Of a DNA stretch of 64,000 bases, positions 1-7,502 are shown one piece after another. The notes under the pieces are model-generated. The model had not been told where the DNA came from. It did not search any database and saw nothing but the letters and a program-made list of their open reading frames with translations. Numbering within the stretch: position 1 is the stretch's first letter; every line of letters begins with the position of its first letter. The DNA is from Alphaproteobacteria bacterium (GTDB lineage: Bacteria > Pseudomonadota > Alphaproteobacteria > CACIAM-22H2), in assembly GCA_016124335.1 (NCBI GenBank), contig WGNX01000002.1:1-64000 (forward strand), given 5' to 3'. A program made the position numbers and the translations under genes.

Positions 1-133
1 CAAAGCGGCAGAACGCTCCGTCGACGCCACGTGGCGGCGCATCGGAACGCTCCTCCAGCACTTCGCGCCAGACGAATGCGCAAACTACTTCAGAAACGCC
101 GGTTACGCTTCACCCTGAAACAATCACGCTCTA
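1..133 (+). mobile_element. Right end of an IS630-family insertion sequence (partial)
   Basis: The first 118 bases encode the C-terminus of an IS630-type transposase, and only about 15 bases separate its stop from rppH. IS630/Tc1-mariner elements insert at TA dinucleotides and duplicate them. A TA lies at 132-133, inside the CTAG that also forms the rppH stop codon, so the element boundary probably falls there. The left part lies outside the window, so the inverted repeat cannot be matched. The boundary is inferred. Confidence 0.55.
2..118 (+). CDS. IS630-family transposase, C-terminal fragment
   Basis: An open frame enters from the left edge and ends with TGA at 116-118, giving 38 residues. 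The peptide contains KAAERSVDATWRRIG followed by FAPDECANYFRNAGYAS. This matches the conserved C-terminal tail of IS630 DDE transposases (KAAER, then ECxNYFxxAGY). The catalytic DDE core lies upstream of the window, so it cannot be said whether the transposase is intact. The frame is cut by the window edge rather than visibly broken. This family catalyses cut-and-paste transposition into TA targets. Confidence 0.85.
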   Translation, partial: KAAERSVDATWRRIGTLLQHFAPDECANYFRNAGYASP

Positions 134-604
134 GCGGCGCAGGCTCGCGCGCACGACGGGCGCCAGTTCCTCGAGGATCGCTTCGTAGAGTTTGCGCTTG
201 AACGGCACGATCAGGTCGGGAAGCGTTTCAAGCTCGGCCCAGCGCCAGCGGTCGAATTCCGCTTCGTGCGCGTCGAGATCGATGTCGGCGTCGGTGCCGA
301 GGAAGCGCGCGGCAAACCATTTCTGCGTCTGCCCGGCATAGCGCCCGTCCCACACGCGCGCCGCAAGCTCCGCCGGCAGGTCGTAGGTGAGCCAGTCCTC
401 CGTTTCGCCGACGAATTCGGCGGCGCTTACGCCCGTCTCTTCGGCGAGTTCGCGCATCGCGGCCGCGCGTGGTTCCTCGCCCGCGTCGATGCCGCCCTGC
501 GGCATCTGCCAGGCTCCCGGCGCGTCGTTGCGTTCGCCCACGAATGCGCGACCCTTGAGATCGAACAGCAGGATGCCCACGCCGGGCCGGTAGCGGCCGC
601 TCAC
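131..604 (-). CDS. rppH: RNA pyrophosphohydrolase RppH (Nudix)
   Basis: 157 residues. RppH removes pyrophosphate from 5'-triphosphorylated RNA (or hydrolyses dinucleoside polyphosphates) and so starts RNase E-dependent mRNA decay in the cytoplasm. The complete Nudix box spans about residues 38-60 (GIDAGEE, then RELAEETGV), and the N-terminal YRPGVGILLFD and WQMPQGG motifs are typical of the RppH/IalA group. The start is GTG at 604, overlapping the stop of the upstream gene as GTGA, so the two are translationally coupled. The stop codon (TAG, 131-133) abuts the IS630 end. Family length is normal (155-165), so the insertion has not obviously truncated it. Confidence 0.9.
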   Translation of the reverse strand: MSGRYRPGVGILLFDLKGRAFVGERNDAPGAWQMPQGGIDAGEEPRAAAMRELAEETGVSAAEFVGETEDWLTYDLPAELAARVWDGRYAGQTQKWFAARFLGTDADIDLDAHEAEFDRWRWAELETLPDLIVPFKRKLYEAILEELAPVVRASLRR

Positions 605-2043
605 TTGTGCTGGGCGGCCGGCGGGGCCGGTGTGCGGGCGGGCGCCGTGCGCGCGGGACCCGGCGCCGGTGCAGGCATCGTCTCGGCCGCGGGTGCCGGT
701 GCGGGCATGGCGGGTGCGCCGGGTGCGGGCTGGCGGTTGACGATCGCGGAGACGGGGGCGAGCGCGATGCCGCGCTGCTCGAGCTGCGGCAGCCAGTTGA
801 TGAGACGTTCGAACGTGACGGGATAGGTCTGCGCGATGCCCATCGCCGCACCGTTCTGGCGGGCGAGCCGCTCGAGATCGGCGAGCGCGCGGTCGATCGC
901 CGGGCGCGAGGCTTCCATGTCGATCAGCCTGTCGGCATAGGCGCGCGGCACGCCCACGTCGTCGGCCACCTTGATGGCGACGGAATTCGACGCGGTGCGC
1001 GCGTCGACGAAAAGGAGGCCGCGCTGGAACAGGCGGTCGATGACCGGGCGCATCGCGTCGGTCGAGGTCGTGTAGCGCGAGCCCTGCGCGTTGACGATGC
1101 CGACATAGCCCTGCGCGCGCTCAAGCGTCCAGGTCAGCCGCTCGTTGTTCTGACGCGGCGAAAGCGTGGTGAGCAGCGTCTGCGGGCCCGGATCGGTGTT
1201 GGGGAAATCGGCCGGTTCCATCGGCAGGCTCAGCAGCACTTCATGGCCGGCCGCGCGCGCCAGCGCCACCCATTGCGCGAGCCCGTCGGCATAGGGCGTG
1301 AAGGCCAGCGTGATGGCACCGCTGAGATTCTGGATCGCGGCGTTGGTCGCCGCCTGGCTCTTGCCGAGATCCGCGATGACCAGCGCGATGCGCGGGCGCT
1401 TGTCCTCCGGATCGAACGGCCGCGCGAAGCGCACCCAGGTCGGCGCTTCCACGTCGCGCGGCGGCAGCGGCGGGGCGGCCGGTCGGCCCTGCGGCGCGCG
1501 CGCGGCCTGTTGGGGCGGTGGCGGGGGGGCCGCGGGCATCGCCGGTGCCGGCGCTGCCTCGCTTTGCACGGGGGCCGCAGGTGCCGGCGTGCCGGCCTGC
1601 TCGCGCGGCGGTGCCGGCCGCGGCGGTGCCGGTGCCGGCATCGGTGCGGGCATCGCGACTGCGGCCGGCGGCGTTTCTGGCGCCATGGCGGCTGGCGGTG
1701 GTGTGGCGGGCGCCGGTGCGGGCATGGGCTCCGCTTCCGCCTTCGGCGCTTCGGCCATCGGTGCCGGGGGCGGCATCGGTTCCGCCATCGGCTTTGCCGG
1801 CATCGCGGGCGGAATCGCGATTTCCGCGGCCACCGGCGGGCCCAGATCCATGTCCGGCGGGGCCGGATTGACGTTGATCCAGATCGCGAAGCCGCCGGCT
1901 GCCGCGATCAGCAGCGCCCAGGCAACCGTCAGCAGCGACGGCCCGTGCCGTTCCGGCATCGGATCGGCTGGAGCCATCACCGGCGGCATGGGCGGGGCGT
2001 CCGACGTCTCGTTCTCTTTTTTTGGGGCGTCGGGTTCTGCCAT
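601..2043 (-). CDS. Divergent polysaccharide deacetylase family protein
   Basis: 480 residues. One N-terminal membrane anchor lies at about residues 37-56. A very long low-complexity linker of Ala, Pro and Met follows (about 60-205), and then a globular domain starting near PRIALVIADLGKSQAA that runs to about residue 435. The C-terminus is again Pro/Ala-rich. The globular part resembles the divergent polysaccharide deacetylase family (formerly DUF610), which lies next to ctp and envC in many alphaproteobacteria. It is probably periplasmic and linked to peptidoglycan or envelope remodelling. The substrate is unknown and the usual metal-binding triad is not evident. It sits between ctp (34 nt gap) and rppH (4 nt overlap). 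Both tails are compositionally unlike the core. Confidence 0.75.
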   Translation of the reverse strand: MAEPDAPKKENETSDAPPMPPVMAPADPMPERHGPSLLTVAWALLIAAAGGFAIWINVNPAPPDMDLGPPVAAEIAIPPAMPAKPMAEPMPPPAPMAEAPKAEAEPMPAPAPATPPPAAMAPETPPAAVAMPAPMPAPAPPRPAPPREQAGTPAPAAPVQSEAAPAPAMPAAPPPPPQQAARAPQGRPAAPPLPPRDVEAPTWVRFARPFDPEDKRPRIALVIADLGKSQAATNAAIQNLSGAITLAFTPYADGLAQWVALARAAGHEVLLSLPMEPADFPNTDPGPQTLLTTLSPRQNNERLTWTLERAQGYVGIVNAQGSRYTTSTDAMRPVIDRLFQRGLLFVDARTASNSVAIKVADDVGVPRAYADRLIDMEASRPAIDRALADLERLARQNGAAMGIAQTYPVTFERLINWLPQLEQRGIALAPVSAIVNRQPAPGAPAMPAPAPAAETMPAPAPGPARTAPARTPAPPAAQHK

Positions 2044-2077
2044 TTCGATGTCGCCGTCGGCGGCGGCTCTGCCGCCG

Positions 2078-3388
2078 TCAGTTGTTTCGCTGGATGTAGA
2101 GCGACACGCCGCGCAGCAGGTCGAAGGCGCGGCTCAGCTGATAGTCCTGCGGAGTGTCCTGCTGGCGTTCCTCGCCTTCGGCCGGTGCTGCCTGCGGCTT
2201 GGCCTGCTCGTTGCGCAGCGCGCCGCGCAGGTCCGCCTCGCGCCGCTGCGGGCCCTGCTGGGCGACCTCGAGGCGGGCCTGTTCGACGACGATGTCGGGA
2301 TCGATGCCCTGCGCCTGGATCGAACGGCCCGACGGCGTGTAGTAGCGCGCGGTCGTCAGCCGGATGGCACCCTGGTTGCCGATCGGCCGGATCGTCTGGA
2401 CCGAGCCCTTGCCGAAGCTGCGCGTGCCCAGAAGGATCGCGCGGCGCTGGTCCTGCAGCGCGCCCGCGACGATTTCCGAGGCCGAGGCCGAGCCGCCGTT
2501 GATCATCACGATCAGCGGCAGGCCGTTCAGGATGTCGCCGGGCCGCGCGTTATAGCGCTGCGCGTCGTCCTGGCGGCGGCCGCGGGTCGACACGATCTCG
2601 CCGCGTTCCATGAAGGCGTCGGAAACCGCGATCGCCTGATCGAGCAGGCCGCCGGGATTGTTGCGCAGGTCGAGCACGAGGCCCTTGAACTTGGTGCCCG
2701 CTTCCGCGCGCATCTTGGCGACGGCGTCGGTCAGGCCCTTGTCGGTCTGCTCGGTGAACGAGGTGATGCGCACATAGCCGATGTCGCCTTCCAGGCGCGA
2801 ACGCACCGACTGGATGCGGATGACCGCACGGTTGAGCGTCACGTCGAAGGGCGGCTGGTCGCCGCGGCGGATCGTGACCTTGATCGGGCTGTTGACGGGC
2901 CCGCGCATCTTCTCGACCGCTTCCTGGAGCGTCAGGCCCAGAACGGCTTCGCCGTCGAGCTGCACGATGAAATCGTTGGGCTTGATGCCCGCGCGCGCGG
3001 CCGGCGTGTCGTCGATGGGCGAGACGACCTTGACGAGGCCGTTCTCCATCGTGACCTCGATGCCCAGCCCGCCGAATTCGCCGCGCGTCTGCACCTGCAT
3101 GTCGCGGTAGGAGCGCGCGTTGAGGAACGAGGAGTGCGGGTCGAGTGCGGTCAGCATCCCGTTGATCGCGTCTTCGATCAGCTTGCGGTCGGTGACTTCC
3201 TCGACATAGTCGCTGCGCACGATCTCGAAAATCTCGCCGAACAGGTTGAGCAGGCGATAGGTCTCCGAGGCACCGCCCGTCGCAGGCGACTGGGCGGGGG
3301 CCTGCGCATGCGCGCCCGGCATCACCGCGGCAGGCAGGACCGTCAATGCGGTCGCGAGGGTCGCGGCGGCAAGCTTACGGGCGAACAT
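2078..3388 (-). CDS. ctpA: S41 family C-terminal processing peptidase
   Basis: 436 residues. A Sec signal peptide (ends near AHA, about residue 28) is followed by a leader helix, a PDZ domain (about 100-180) and the S41 protease domain. The Ser-Lys dyad can be placed at NGGSASASEIVAGALQD (nucleophile Ser) and RSFGKGSVQ (general-base Lys). It is a periplasmic carboxy-terminal processing protease. Relatives partner with adaptor proteins and regulate peptidoglycan hydrolases, which fits the neighbouring envC 55 nt upstream. The C-terminus has a Gln/Glu-rich stretch (about 375-420) before YQLSRAFDLLRG. It belongs to the gpmI-envC-ctp-deacetylase-rppH run. Confidence 0.9.
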   Translation of the reverse strand: MFARKLAAATLATALTVLPAAVMPGAHAQAPAQSPATGGASETYRLLNLFGEIFEIVRSDYVEEVTDRKLIEDAINGMLTALDPHSSFLNARSYRDMQVQTRGEFGGLGIEVTMENGLVKVVSPIDDTPAARAGIKPNDFIVQLDGEAVLGLTLQEAVEKMRGPVNSPIKVTIRRGDQPPFDVTLNRAVIRIQSVRSRLEGDIGYVRITSFTEQTDKGLTDAVAKMRAEAGTKFKGLVLDLRNNPGGLLDQAIAVSDAFMERGEIVSTRGRRQDDAQRYNARPGDILNGLPLIVMINGGSASASEIVAGALQDQRRAILLGTRSFGKGSVQTIRPIGNQGAIRLTTARYYTPSGRSIQAQGIDPDIVVEQARLEVAQQGPQRREADLRGALRNEQAKPQAAPAEGEERQQDTPQDYQLSRAFDLLRGVSLYIQRNN

Positions 3389-3443
3389 TCGAGGGTTCCT
3401 TTCCGCGAGGGCGACAACCGCCTTCGCATACGCCTTTCGCGCG

Positions 3444-4604
3444 TCAGCGACGCGCGCCGTTCTCGGCAGCCTGGAGCCAGGGGGACGGATCGACCGGCTG
3501 GCCGTGTCGACGCAACTCGATATACAGCGTCGGCGTGCCTCGTTCGTCGTTCCCGGCCCGGCCCACCGGTTCGCCCGCGGTAACGGACTGTCCCACGACC
3601 GCGTCGATCCGGCTCAACTGCGCCAGAATCGAATGATAGCCCCCGGGGTGTTCGAGGATCAAGATTTGCCCGTACCCGCGAAACGGGCCCGCAAACGCCA
3701 CCGTTCCGTCCAGCGGGGCGACGACGCTTGCCGCCTCGCGCGGCTCGATCAGGATGCCGCGTGCGCTCTGCCCGCCGGGCTGGGCCTGCCCCCAGGTCTC
3801 CACGATCCGGCCGGTGGCCGGCCAGCGGTAGCCGGTCAGCGTCTCGCGATCCGACGGGGGTATGGCGGCCTGTCGCTGGGGTTGGCGTGCGGGCGCGCCT
3901 GCCGGGGGTGCCCGTTCGATCCGGCCGAGGAGATCGCGCAGGTCGGCCGCTTCGCGGCCAAGGCGCTCGATCCGCTGTGTGGTCTGGCTGCCTTCGCTGT
4001 CGAGCCGCGCGACGAGTTCGGCGCGATGGGCGACGGCAGCATCCAGCCGGTCACGCTCGATGGCCAGCAGCGATAGGGCATCGGCCAAGGCCTCCCGTGC
4101 GCGCAGCGCGCCCGCGCGCGCGGCCGCCAGCGCATCGAGTTCGCCTTTCAGGGCCTGCGCCTCGCGATCGAGATGACCGACGAGGCTTGCCAGAAGATTT
4201 CCTGTGCGCGCCGCGTCGAGGGGCGTGCCGGGTTCCAGCGCCAGCGCTTCCGGCGGCTGGTGGGCAAGGCGCTGGAGCGCCCCCGCAAGGTGCCCGATCT
4301 CGACCCGGCGCGCCGCGATGCGCGCCTCGCGCGCCAGCCGCTCGGCCTCCAGTTCGCCGATCCGTGCCTCGATGTCGCTGGCCTGACGCTCGCGTTCCAT
4401 CGTGGCGGCCGCGGCCTCGCGCGAGCTGACCTGAAGGCGCGCAAGCTCGCCCGCCGTACGCTCGCGTTCGCGCGCGATGTCTTCGGCGCGGCGCTGCTCC
4501 TGCTCGATCTTCTTCTCGACGCCGCGAAGCTGCTCGGCACGGTCCTGCGCATGCGCGATGCCTGCCGCGACAAGGATGATCGCGGCGAGGGCGAAGCGCT
4601 TCAT
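3444..4604 (-). CDS. envC: Murein hydrolase activator EnvC-like, degenerate LytM/M23 domain
   Basis: 386 residues from ATG at 4604. This start overlaps the gpmI stop as ATGA and gives a clean signal peptide (MKRFALAAIILVAAGIAHA). A longer upstream frame overlaps gpmI and is rejected. A long Glu/Arg/Ala coiled coil (about 20-250) precedes the LytM domain (about 270-380). The metal ligands are missing: the region expected to carry HxxxD reads SARGILIEPRE, and the terminal HxH region reads LYIELRR. The domain should therefore be catalytically dead, as in E. coli EnvC, which activates amidases at the septum. It is secreted to the periplasm. Neighbouring ctp may process it (inference). Confidence 0.85.
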   Translation of the reverse strand: MKRFALAAIILVAAGIAHAQDRAEQLRGVEKKIEQEQRRAEDIARERERTAGELARLQVSSREAAAATMERERQASDIEARIGELEAERLAREARIAARRVEIGHLAGALQRLAHQPPEALALEPGTPLDAARTGNLLASLVGHLDREAQALKGELDALAAARAGALRAREALADALSLLAIERDRLDAAVAHRAELVARLDSEGSQTTQRIERLGREAADLRDLLGRIERAPPAGAPARQPQRQAAIPPSDRETLTGYRWPATGRIVETWGQAQPGGQSARGILIEPREAASVVAPLDGTVAFAGPFRGYGQILILEHPGGYHSILAQLSRIDAVVGQSVTAGEPVGRAGNDERGTPTLYIELRRHGQPVDPSPWLQAAENGARR

Positions 4605-6163
4605 TCGGCGGCGGCCGGTGCCTGCAGCAGCGAGTGCCCGGTCATCTCGGGCGGCTGGGGCAGGCCCATCAGTTCGAGAAGCGTGGGCGCCACGTCGGCA
4701 AGGATGCCATCGGCCAGCAGCACAGGCGCGTTGCGCCCCGGGAATCGGCCACCCACCAGATAGACCGGCACGGGGTTGAGCGTGTGCGCGGTCATCGGCT
4801 GGCCCGATTGGGGATCGCGCATGCATTCGCAGTTGCCGTGATCGGCCGTCACGAGCATGGCGCCGCCCTTCGCCTCGACCGCGGCCGCCACGCGGCCAAG
4901 GCACGTGTCGACCGTCTCGACCGCCTTGATCGCCGCGCGCAGGTCGCCGGTGTGGCCCACCATGTCGCAGTTGGCGTAGTTGACGACGATGAAGTCGAAC
5001 GTGTCTTCCTCGATCGCGGCAACAAGCTTGTCTGTCATTTCGGGGGCCGACATCTCGGGCTTCAGGTCGTAGGTCGCGACCTTGGGCGAGGGCACGAGGA
5101 TGCGGCGTTCGCCGGGGAATTCCTTCTCCTCGCCGCCGTTGAAGAAGAACGTCACGTGCGCGTATTTCTCGGTCTCGGCGATGCGCAGCTGCTTCAGGCC
5201 TGCCTTGGCGACGATCTCGCCCATCATGTTGGCGAGCGACTGGGGCGCGAAGATCGCGGGAACGTAAGGGGCGAGAGCTGCCGAATATTCGACGAGGCCA
5301 AGCGTGGCGGCGAATTTCACGGGCTCGCGCGCGAAACCCTTGAAATCGGGCACGAGCAGCGCTTCGAGGATCTCGCGCGCGCGGTCGGCGCGGAAATTCG
5401 CCATCAACAAGCCGTCGCCTTCACGCATGCCCGCATAGTCGCCAAGCACGAACGGAACGACGAACTCGTCATTCGTGTCGGCGGCATAGGAGGCCGCGAG
5501 CCCCTCGCGCCAGCCTGCGAACCGCGCACCCTCGGCCGCAACGAGCGTGCGATAGGCTTTTTCCACGCGCTCCCAGCGCTTGTCGCGGTCCATCGCGTAG
5601 TAGCGCCCGCCCGCCGTGGCGAGCCGCACGCCGGCAAGCGGGGCAATGTCCGCCTCGAATTTCGCAAGATAGCCTTCGGCCGAACGTGGCGGCGTGTCGC
5701 GCCCGTCGAGGAACGCGTGCACCGCGACCGGCACGCCCGCCTTCGAGAGCGCTGCGGCAAGTGCCGCGATATGGTCCTGCATCGAATGCACGCCGCCGGG
5801 CGACAACAGGCCCATCAGGTGGGCCGTACCGCCGCTCGCCTTCAGCTTGGCGATGAAAGCGGCAAGTGCCGCCTCGCGGGCGAACGATCCGTCTTCGATG
5901 GCGGCATCGATGCGCACGAGATCCTGCATGACCACGCGGCCCGCACCCAGATTCATGTGGCCGACTTCCGAATTACCCATCTGGCCCTTCGGCAGGCCGA
6001 CATGGCGTTCGGAGGCTTCGAGGAAGGCCGGCGGGTGGCCCGCACGGAAACGGTCGAGATTGGGCGTCCGCGCGAGCAGGATCGCGTTGTCCGCACGCTC
6101 GGCGCGATGGCCGAACCCGTCGAGGACACACAGAACCACCGGGCGGCGGAGAAGCTTCGTCAT
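4601..6163 (-). CDS. gpmI: 2,3-bisphosphoglycerate-independent phosphoglycerate mutase
   Basis: 520 residues, normal for the family. It interconverts 3- and 2-phosphoglycerate in glycolysis and gluconeogenesis in the cytoplasm, using two metal ions and a phosphoserine intermediate. The metal-binding Asp lies in VLCVLDGFG (Asp15), the catalytic Ser in KGQMGNSEVGHMN (Ser65), and the second metal site in TADHGNCE near the C-terminus. It is nine bases downstream of the Nudix gene, and its stop overlaps the envC start. This gpmI-envC-ctp adjacency is common in alphaproteobacteria. Confidence 0.95.
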   Translation of the reverse strand: MTKLLRRPVVLCVLDGFGHRAERADNAILLARTPNLDRFRAGHPPAFLEASERHVGLPKGQMGNSEVGHMNLGAGRVVMQDLVRIDAAIEDGSFAREAALAAFIAKLKASGGTAHLMGLLSPGGVHSMQDHIAALAAALSKAGVPVAVHAFLDGRDTPPRSAEGYLAKFEADIAPLAGVRLATAGGRYYAMDRDKRWERVEKAYRTLVAAEGARFAGWREGLAASYAADTNDEFVVPFVLGDYAGMREGDGLLMANFRADRAREILEALLVPDFKGFAREPVKFAATLGLVEYSAALAPYVPAIFAPQSLANMMGEIVAKAGLKQLRIAETEKYAHVTFFFNGGEEKEFPGERRILVPSPKVATYDLKPEMSAPEMTDKLVAAIEEDTFDFIVVNYANCDMVGHTGDLRAAIKAVETVDTCLGRVAAAVEAKGGAMLVTADHGNCECMRDPQSGQPMTAHTLNPVPVYLVGGRFPGRNAPVLLADGILADVAPTLLELMGLPQPPEMTGHSLLQAPAAAE

Positions 6164-6172
6164 GTCCCCGTT

Positions 6173-6748
6173 CTAGCCTGCGCCTTGGCCGCGCGGCAAC
6201 CGCGCGAGCAGCAGCAGGCTTACCGCATCGCGCATCGCGCCGGATGCGGCAAGTGCCCGCGCCTCGTCCGCCGTCATCGTCTGCGGGCGCCCGAGGCCAA
6301 GTTCGGCCGATTGCGGCTCGCGACCGGGTGCCGGTACGCAGCCATTCGCAATGAACAGGTCGGCGTGCGTGGCAAGTGCCGCGGGCTCCGACCAGATGCT
6401 GCCCAGCGATTCAAGCGCACCGGCAAGTCCGGTTTCCTCGACAAGTTCGCGGCGCGCGGCATCGGCGGCGCTTTCGCCGGGTTCCACGAAGCCTTTGGGA
6501 ACCTCCCAGCTCCACGCCTCCACCGCCGGTCGCCAGTTGCGCAAGAGCACGATGCGACCGTCCGGCAGCACCGGCAGCACGGCAACGCCACCGGCCGTTC
6601 CCGCCGCGTGGCCGCGCGCCGAGATCACCAGATAGTCGCGCACCTCGGCTCCGTTTGCGTCCACGAAATGGTCGAGATCGACGCGCCACACGCGGTTTTC
6701 AAGCGCGGTACGCCGCGCGAGCCGGCGGACAGGCGGCTTGTCGCTCAC
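6173..6748 (-). CDS. Nudix hydrolase, probably ADP-sugar pyrophosphatase type
   Basis: 191 residues from GTG at 6748, which overlaps the stop of the nucleotidyltransferase gene as GTGA. A longer frame to 7057 lies inside that gene and is rejected. The Nudix box (GFVEPGESAADAARRELVEE, then TGL) lies at about residues 88-110. The preceding VLPDGRIVLLRNWRPAVEAW region resembles ADP-ribose or nucleotide-sugar pyrophosphatases (NUDT5-like). It probably hydrolyses a nucleoside diphosphate sugar. Pairing with a sugar-1-phosphate nucleotidyltransferase suggests nucleotide-sugar metabolism or house-cleaning (inference). The substrate is not determinable. Confidence 0.8.
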   Translation of the reverse strand: MSDKPPVRRLARRTALENRVWRVDLDHFVDANGAEVRDYLVISARGHAAGTAGGVAVLPVLPDGRIVLLRNWRPAVEAWSWEVPKGFVEPGESAADAARRELVEETGLAGALESLGSIWSEPAALATHADLFIANGCVPAPGREPQSAELGLGRPQTMTADEARALAASGAMRDAVSLLLLARLPRGQGAG

Positions 6749-7470
6749 GCGCCTGGACCCTCGATCACGCGCGCCGCACCGGTCCAGCTTTCGGGCGTGC
6801 CGATATCCACGAAGCGCGCCTTGCGGTCGAGGAAGGCGGCAAGCTCGCCCTTGGGCAGCTTCTCGAACACGTCGCGTTCGAGCGACACGGGCCGGTCGGC
6901 GGGGATCTTCGCCAGCAGGCCGCGCGAGACGAGATAGACGCCTGCGTTGATCGCCGCGGCCCCGTGCCAGGTCGGGTCTTTCTCGCAGAACGCGGCGACG
7001 CGCCCGCCGTCGATTTCGACCCGGCCATAGCGGCCGGCGTCCGGCACCTCCACGCACAGCATCGTTGCGGCAGGCCTTGCCGCGCGATGGGCGGCGGCGA
7101 GTGCCGAGATATCGCCGTCGACGAACGTGTCGCCGTTGACGACGAGGACCGGGTCGCTTGCGAATATCGCGCGCGCAAAGGCAAGCGCGCCACCCGTGCC
7201 CAGCGGCACTGGCTCGACCGAGAAGGAGAATTCGACGCCCGCGCGCGGGTGGGCGGCGATGTGCGCTTCCATCTGGTCGGCCCGGTAACCGAGCAGCAGC
7301 GCCACGCGCCGCGCGCCATGACCCTCAAGCCAGTCGAGCAGGTGTTCAAGGAACGGGCGCCCGCCGACCGGGGCAAGCGCCTTGGGCAGGCCCGGAACCG
7401 CGCCCGCAAGCCGCGTGCCCAGACCGCCTGCCAGTATCGCCACGTCGATCGAGTCGAGCGCCTTCGCCAT
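6745..7470 (-). CDS. Sugar-1-phosphate nucleotidyltransferase
   Basis: 241 residues from ATG at 7470. The frame is open up to a TTG at 7506 that overlaps the histidine kinase stop, but neither start has a convincing ribosome site and I prefer the ATG. The signature AILAGGLGTRL, then LPKALAPVGGRPFLEHLL, marks the NTP_transferase Rossmann-like fold. VVNGDTFVDGDI supplies the metal-binding Asp and INAGVYLVSR is also typical. The closest named group is HddC-like GDP-heptose synthesis enzymes, or mannose-1-phosphate guanylyltransferase. It probably makes an NDP-sugar for LPS or capsule. The exact sugar is unknown. Confidence 0.8.
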   Translation of the reverse strand: MAKALDSIDVAILAGGLGTRLAGAVPGLPKALAPVGGRPFLEHLLDWLEGHGARRVALLLGYRADQMEAHIAAHPRAGVEFSFSVEPVPLGTGGALAFARAIFASDPVLVVNGDTFVDGDISALAAAHRAARPAATMLCVEVPDAGRYGRVEIDGGRVAAFCEKDPTWHGAAAINAGVYLVSRGLLAKIPADRPVSLERDVFEKLPKGELAAFLDRKARFVDIGTPESWTGAARVIEGPGA

Positions 7471-7502
7471 GGCCAAGGGCCTACGACGAATGCGGCGCGC
7501 GC

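Noticed and set aside
1298..3583. 761-codon plus-strand frame over the deacetylase and ctp genes
   Set aside because: Gly/Ala-rich translation of the low-complexity linker complement, running into the ctp complement.
4634..6937. 767-codon plus-strand frame across gpmI and the Nudix gene
   Set aside because: Shadow of gpmI and its neighbour on the other strand; composition is that of a complement frame.
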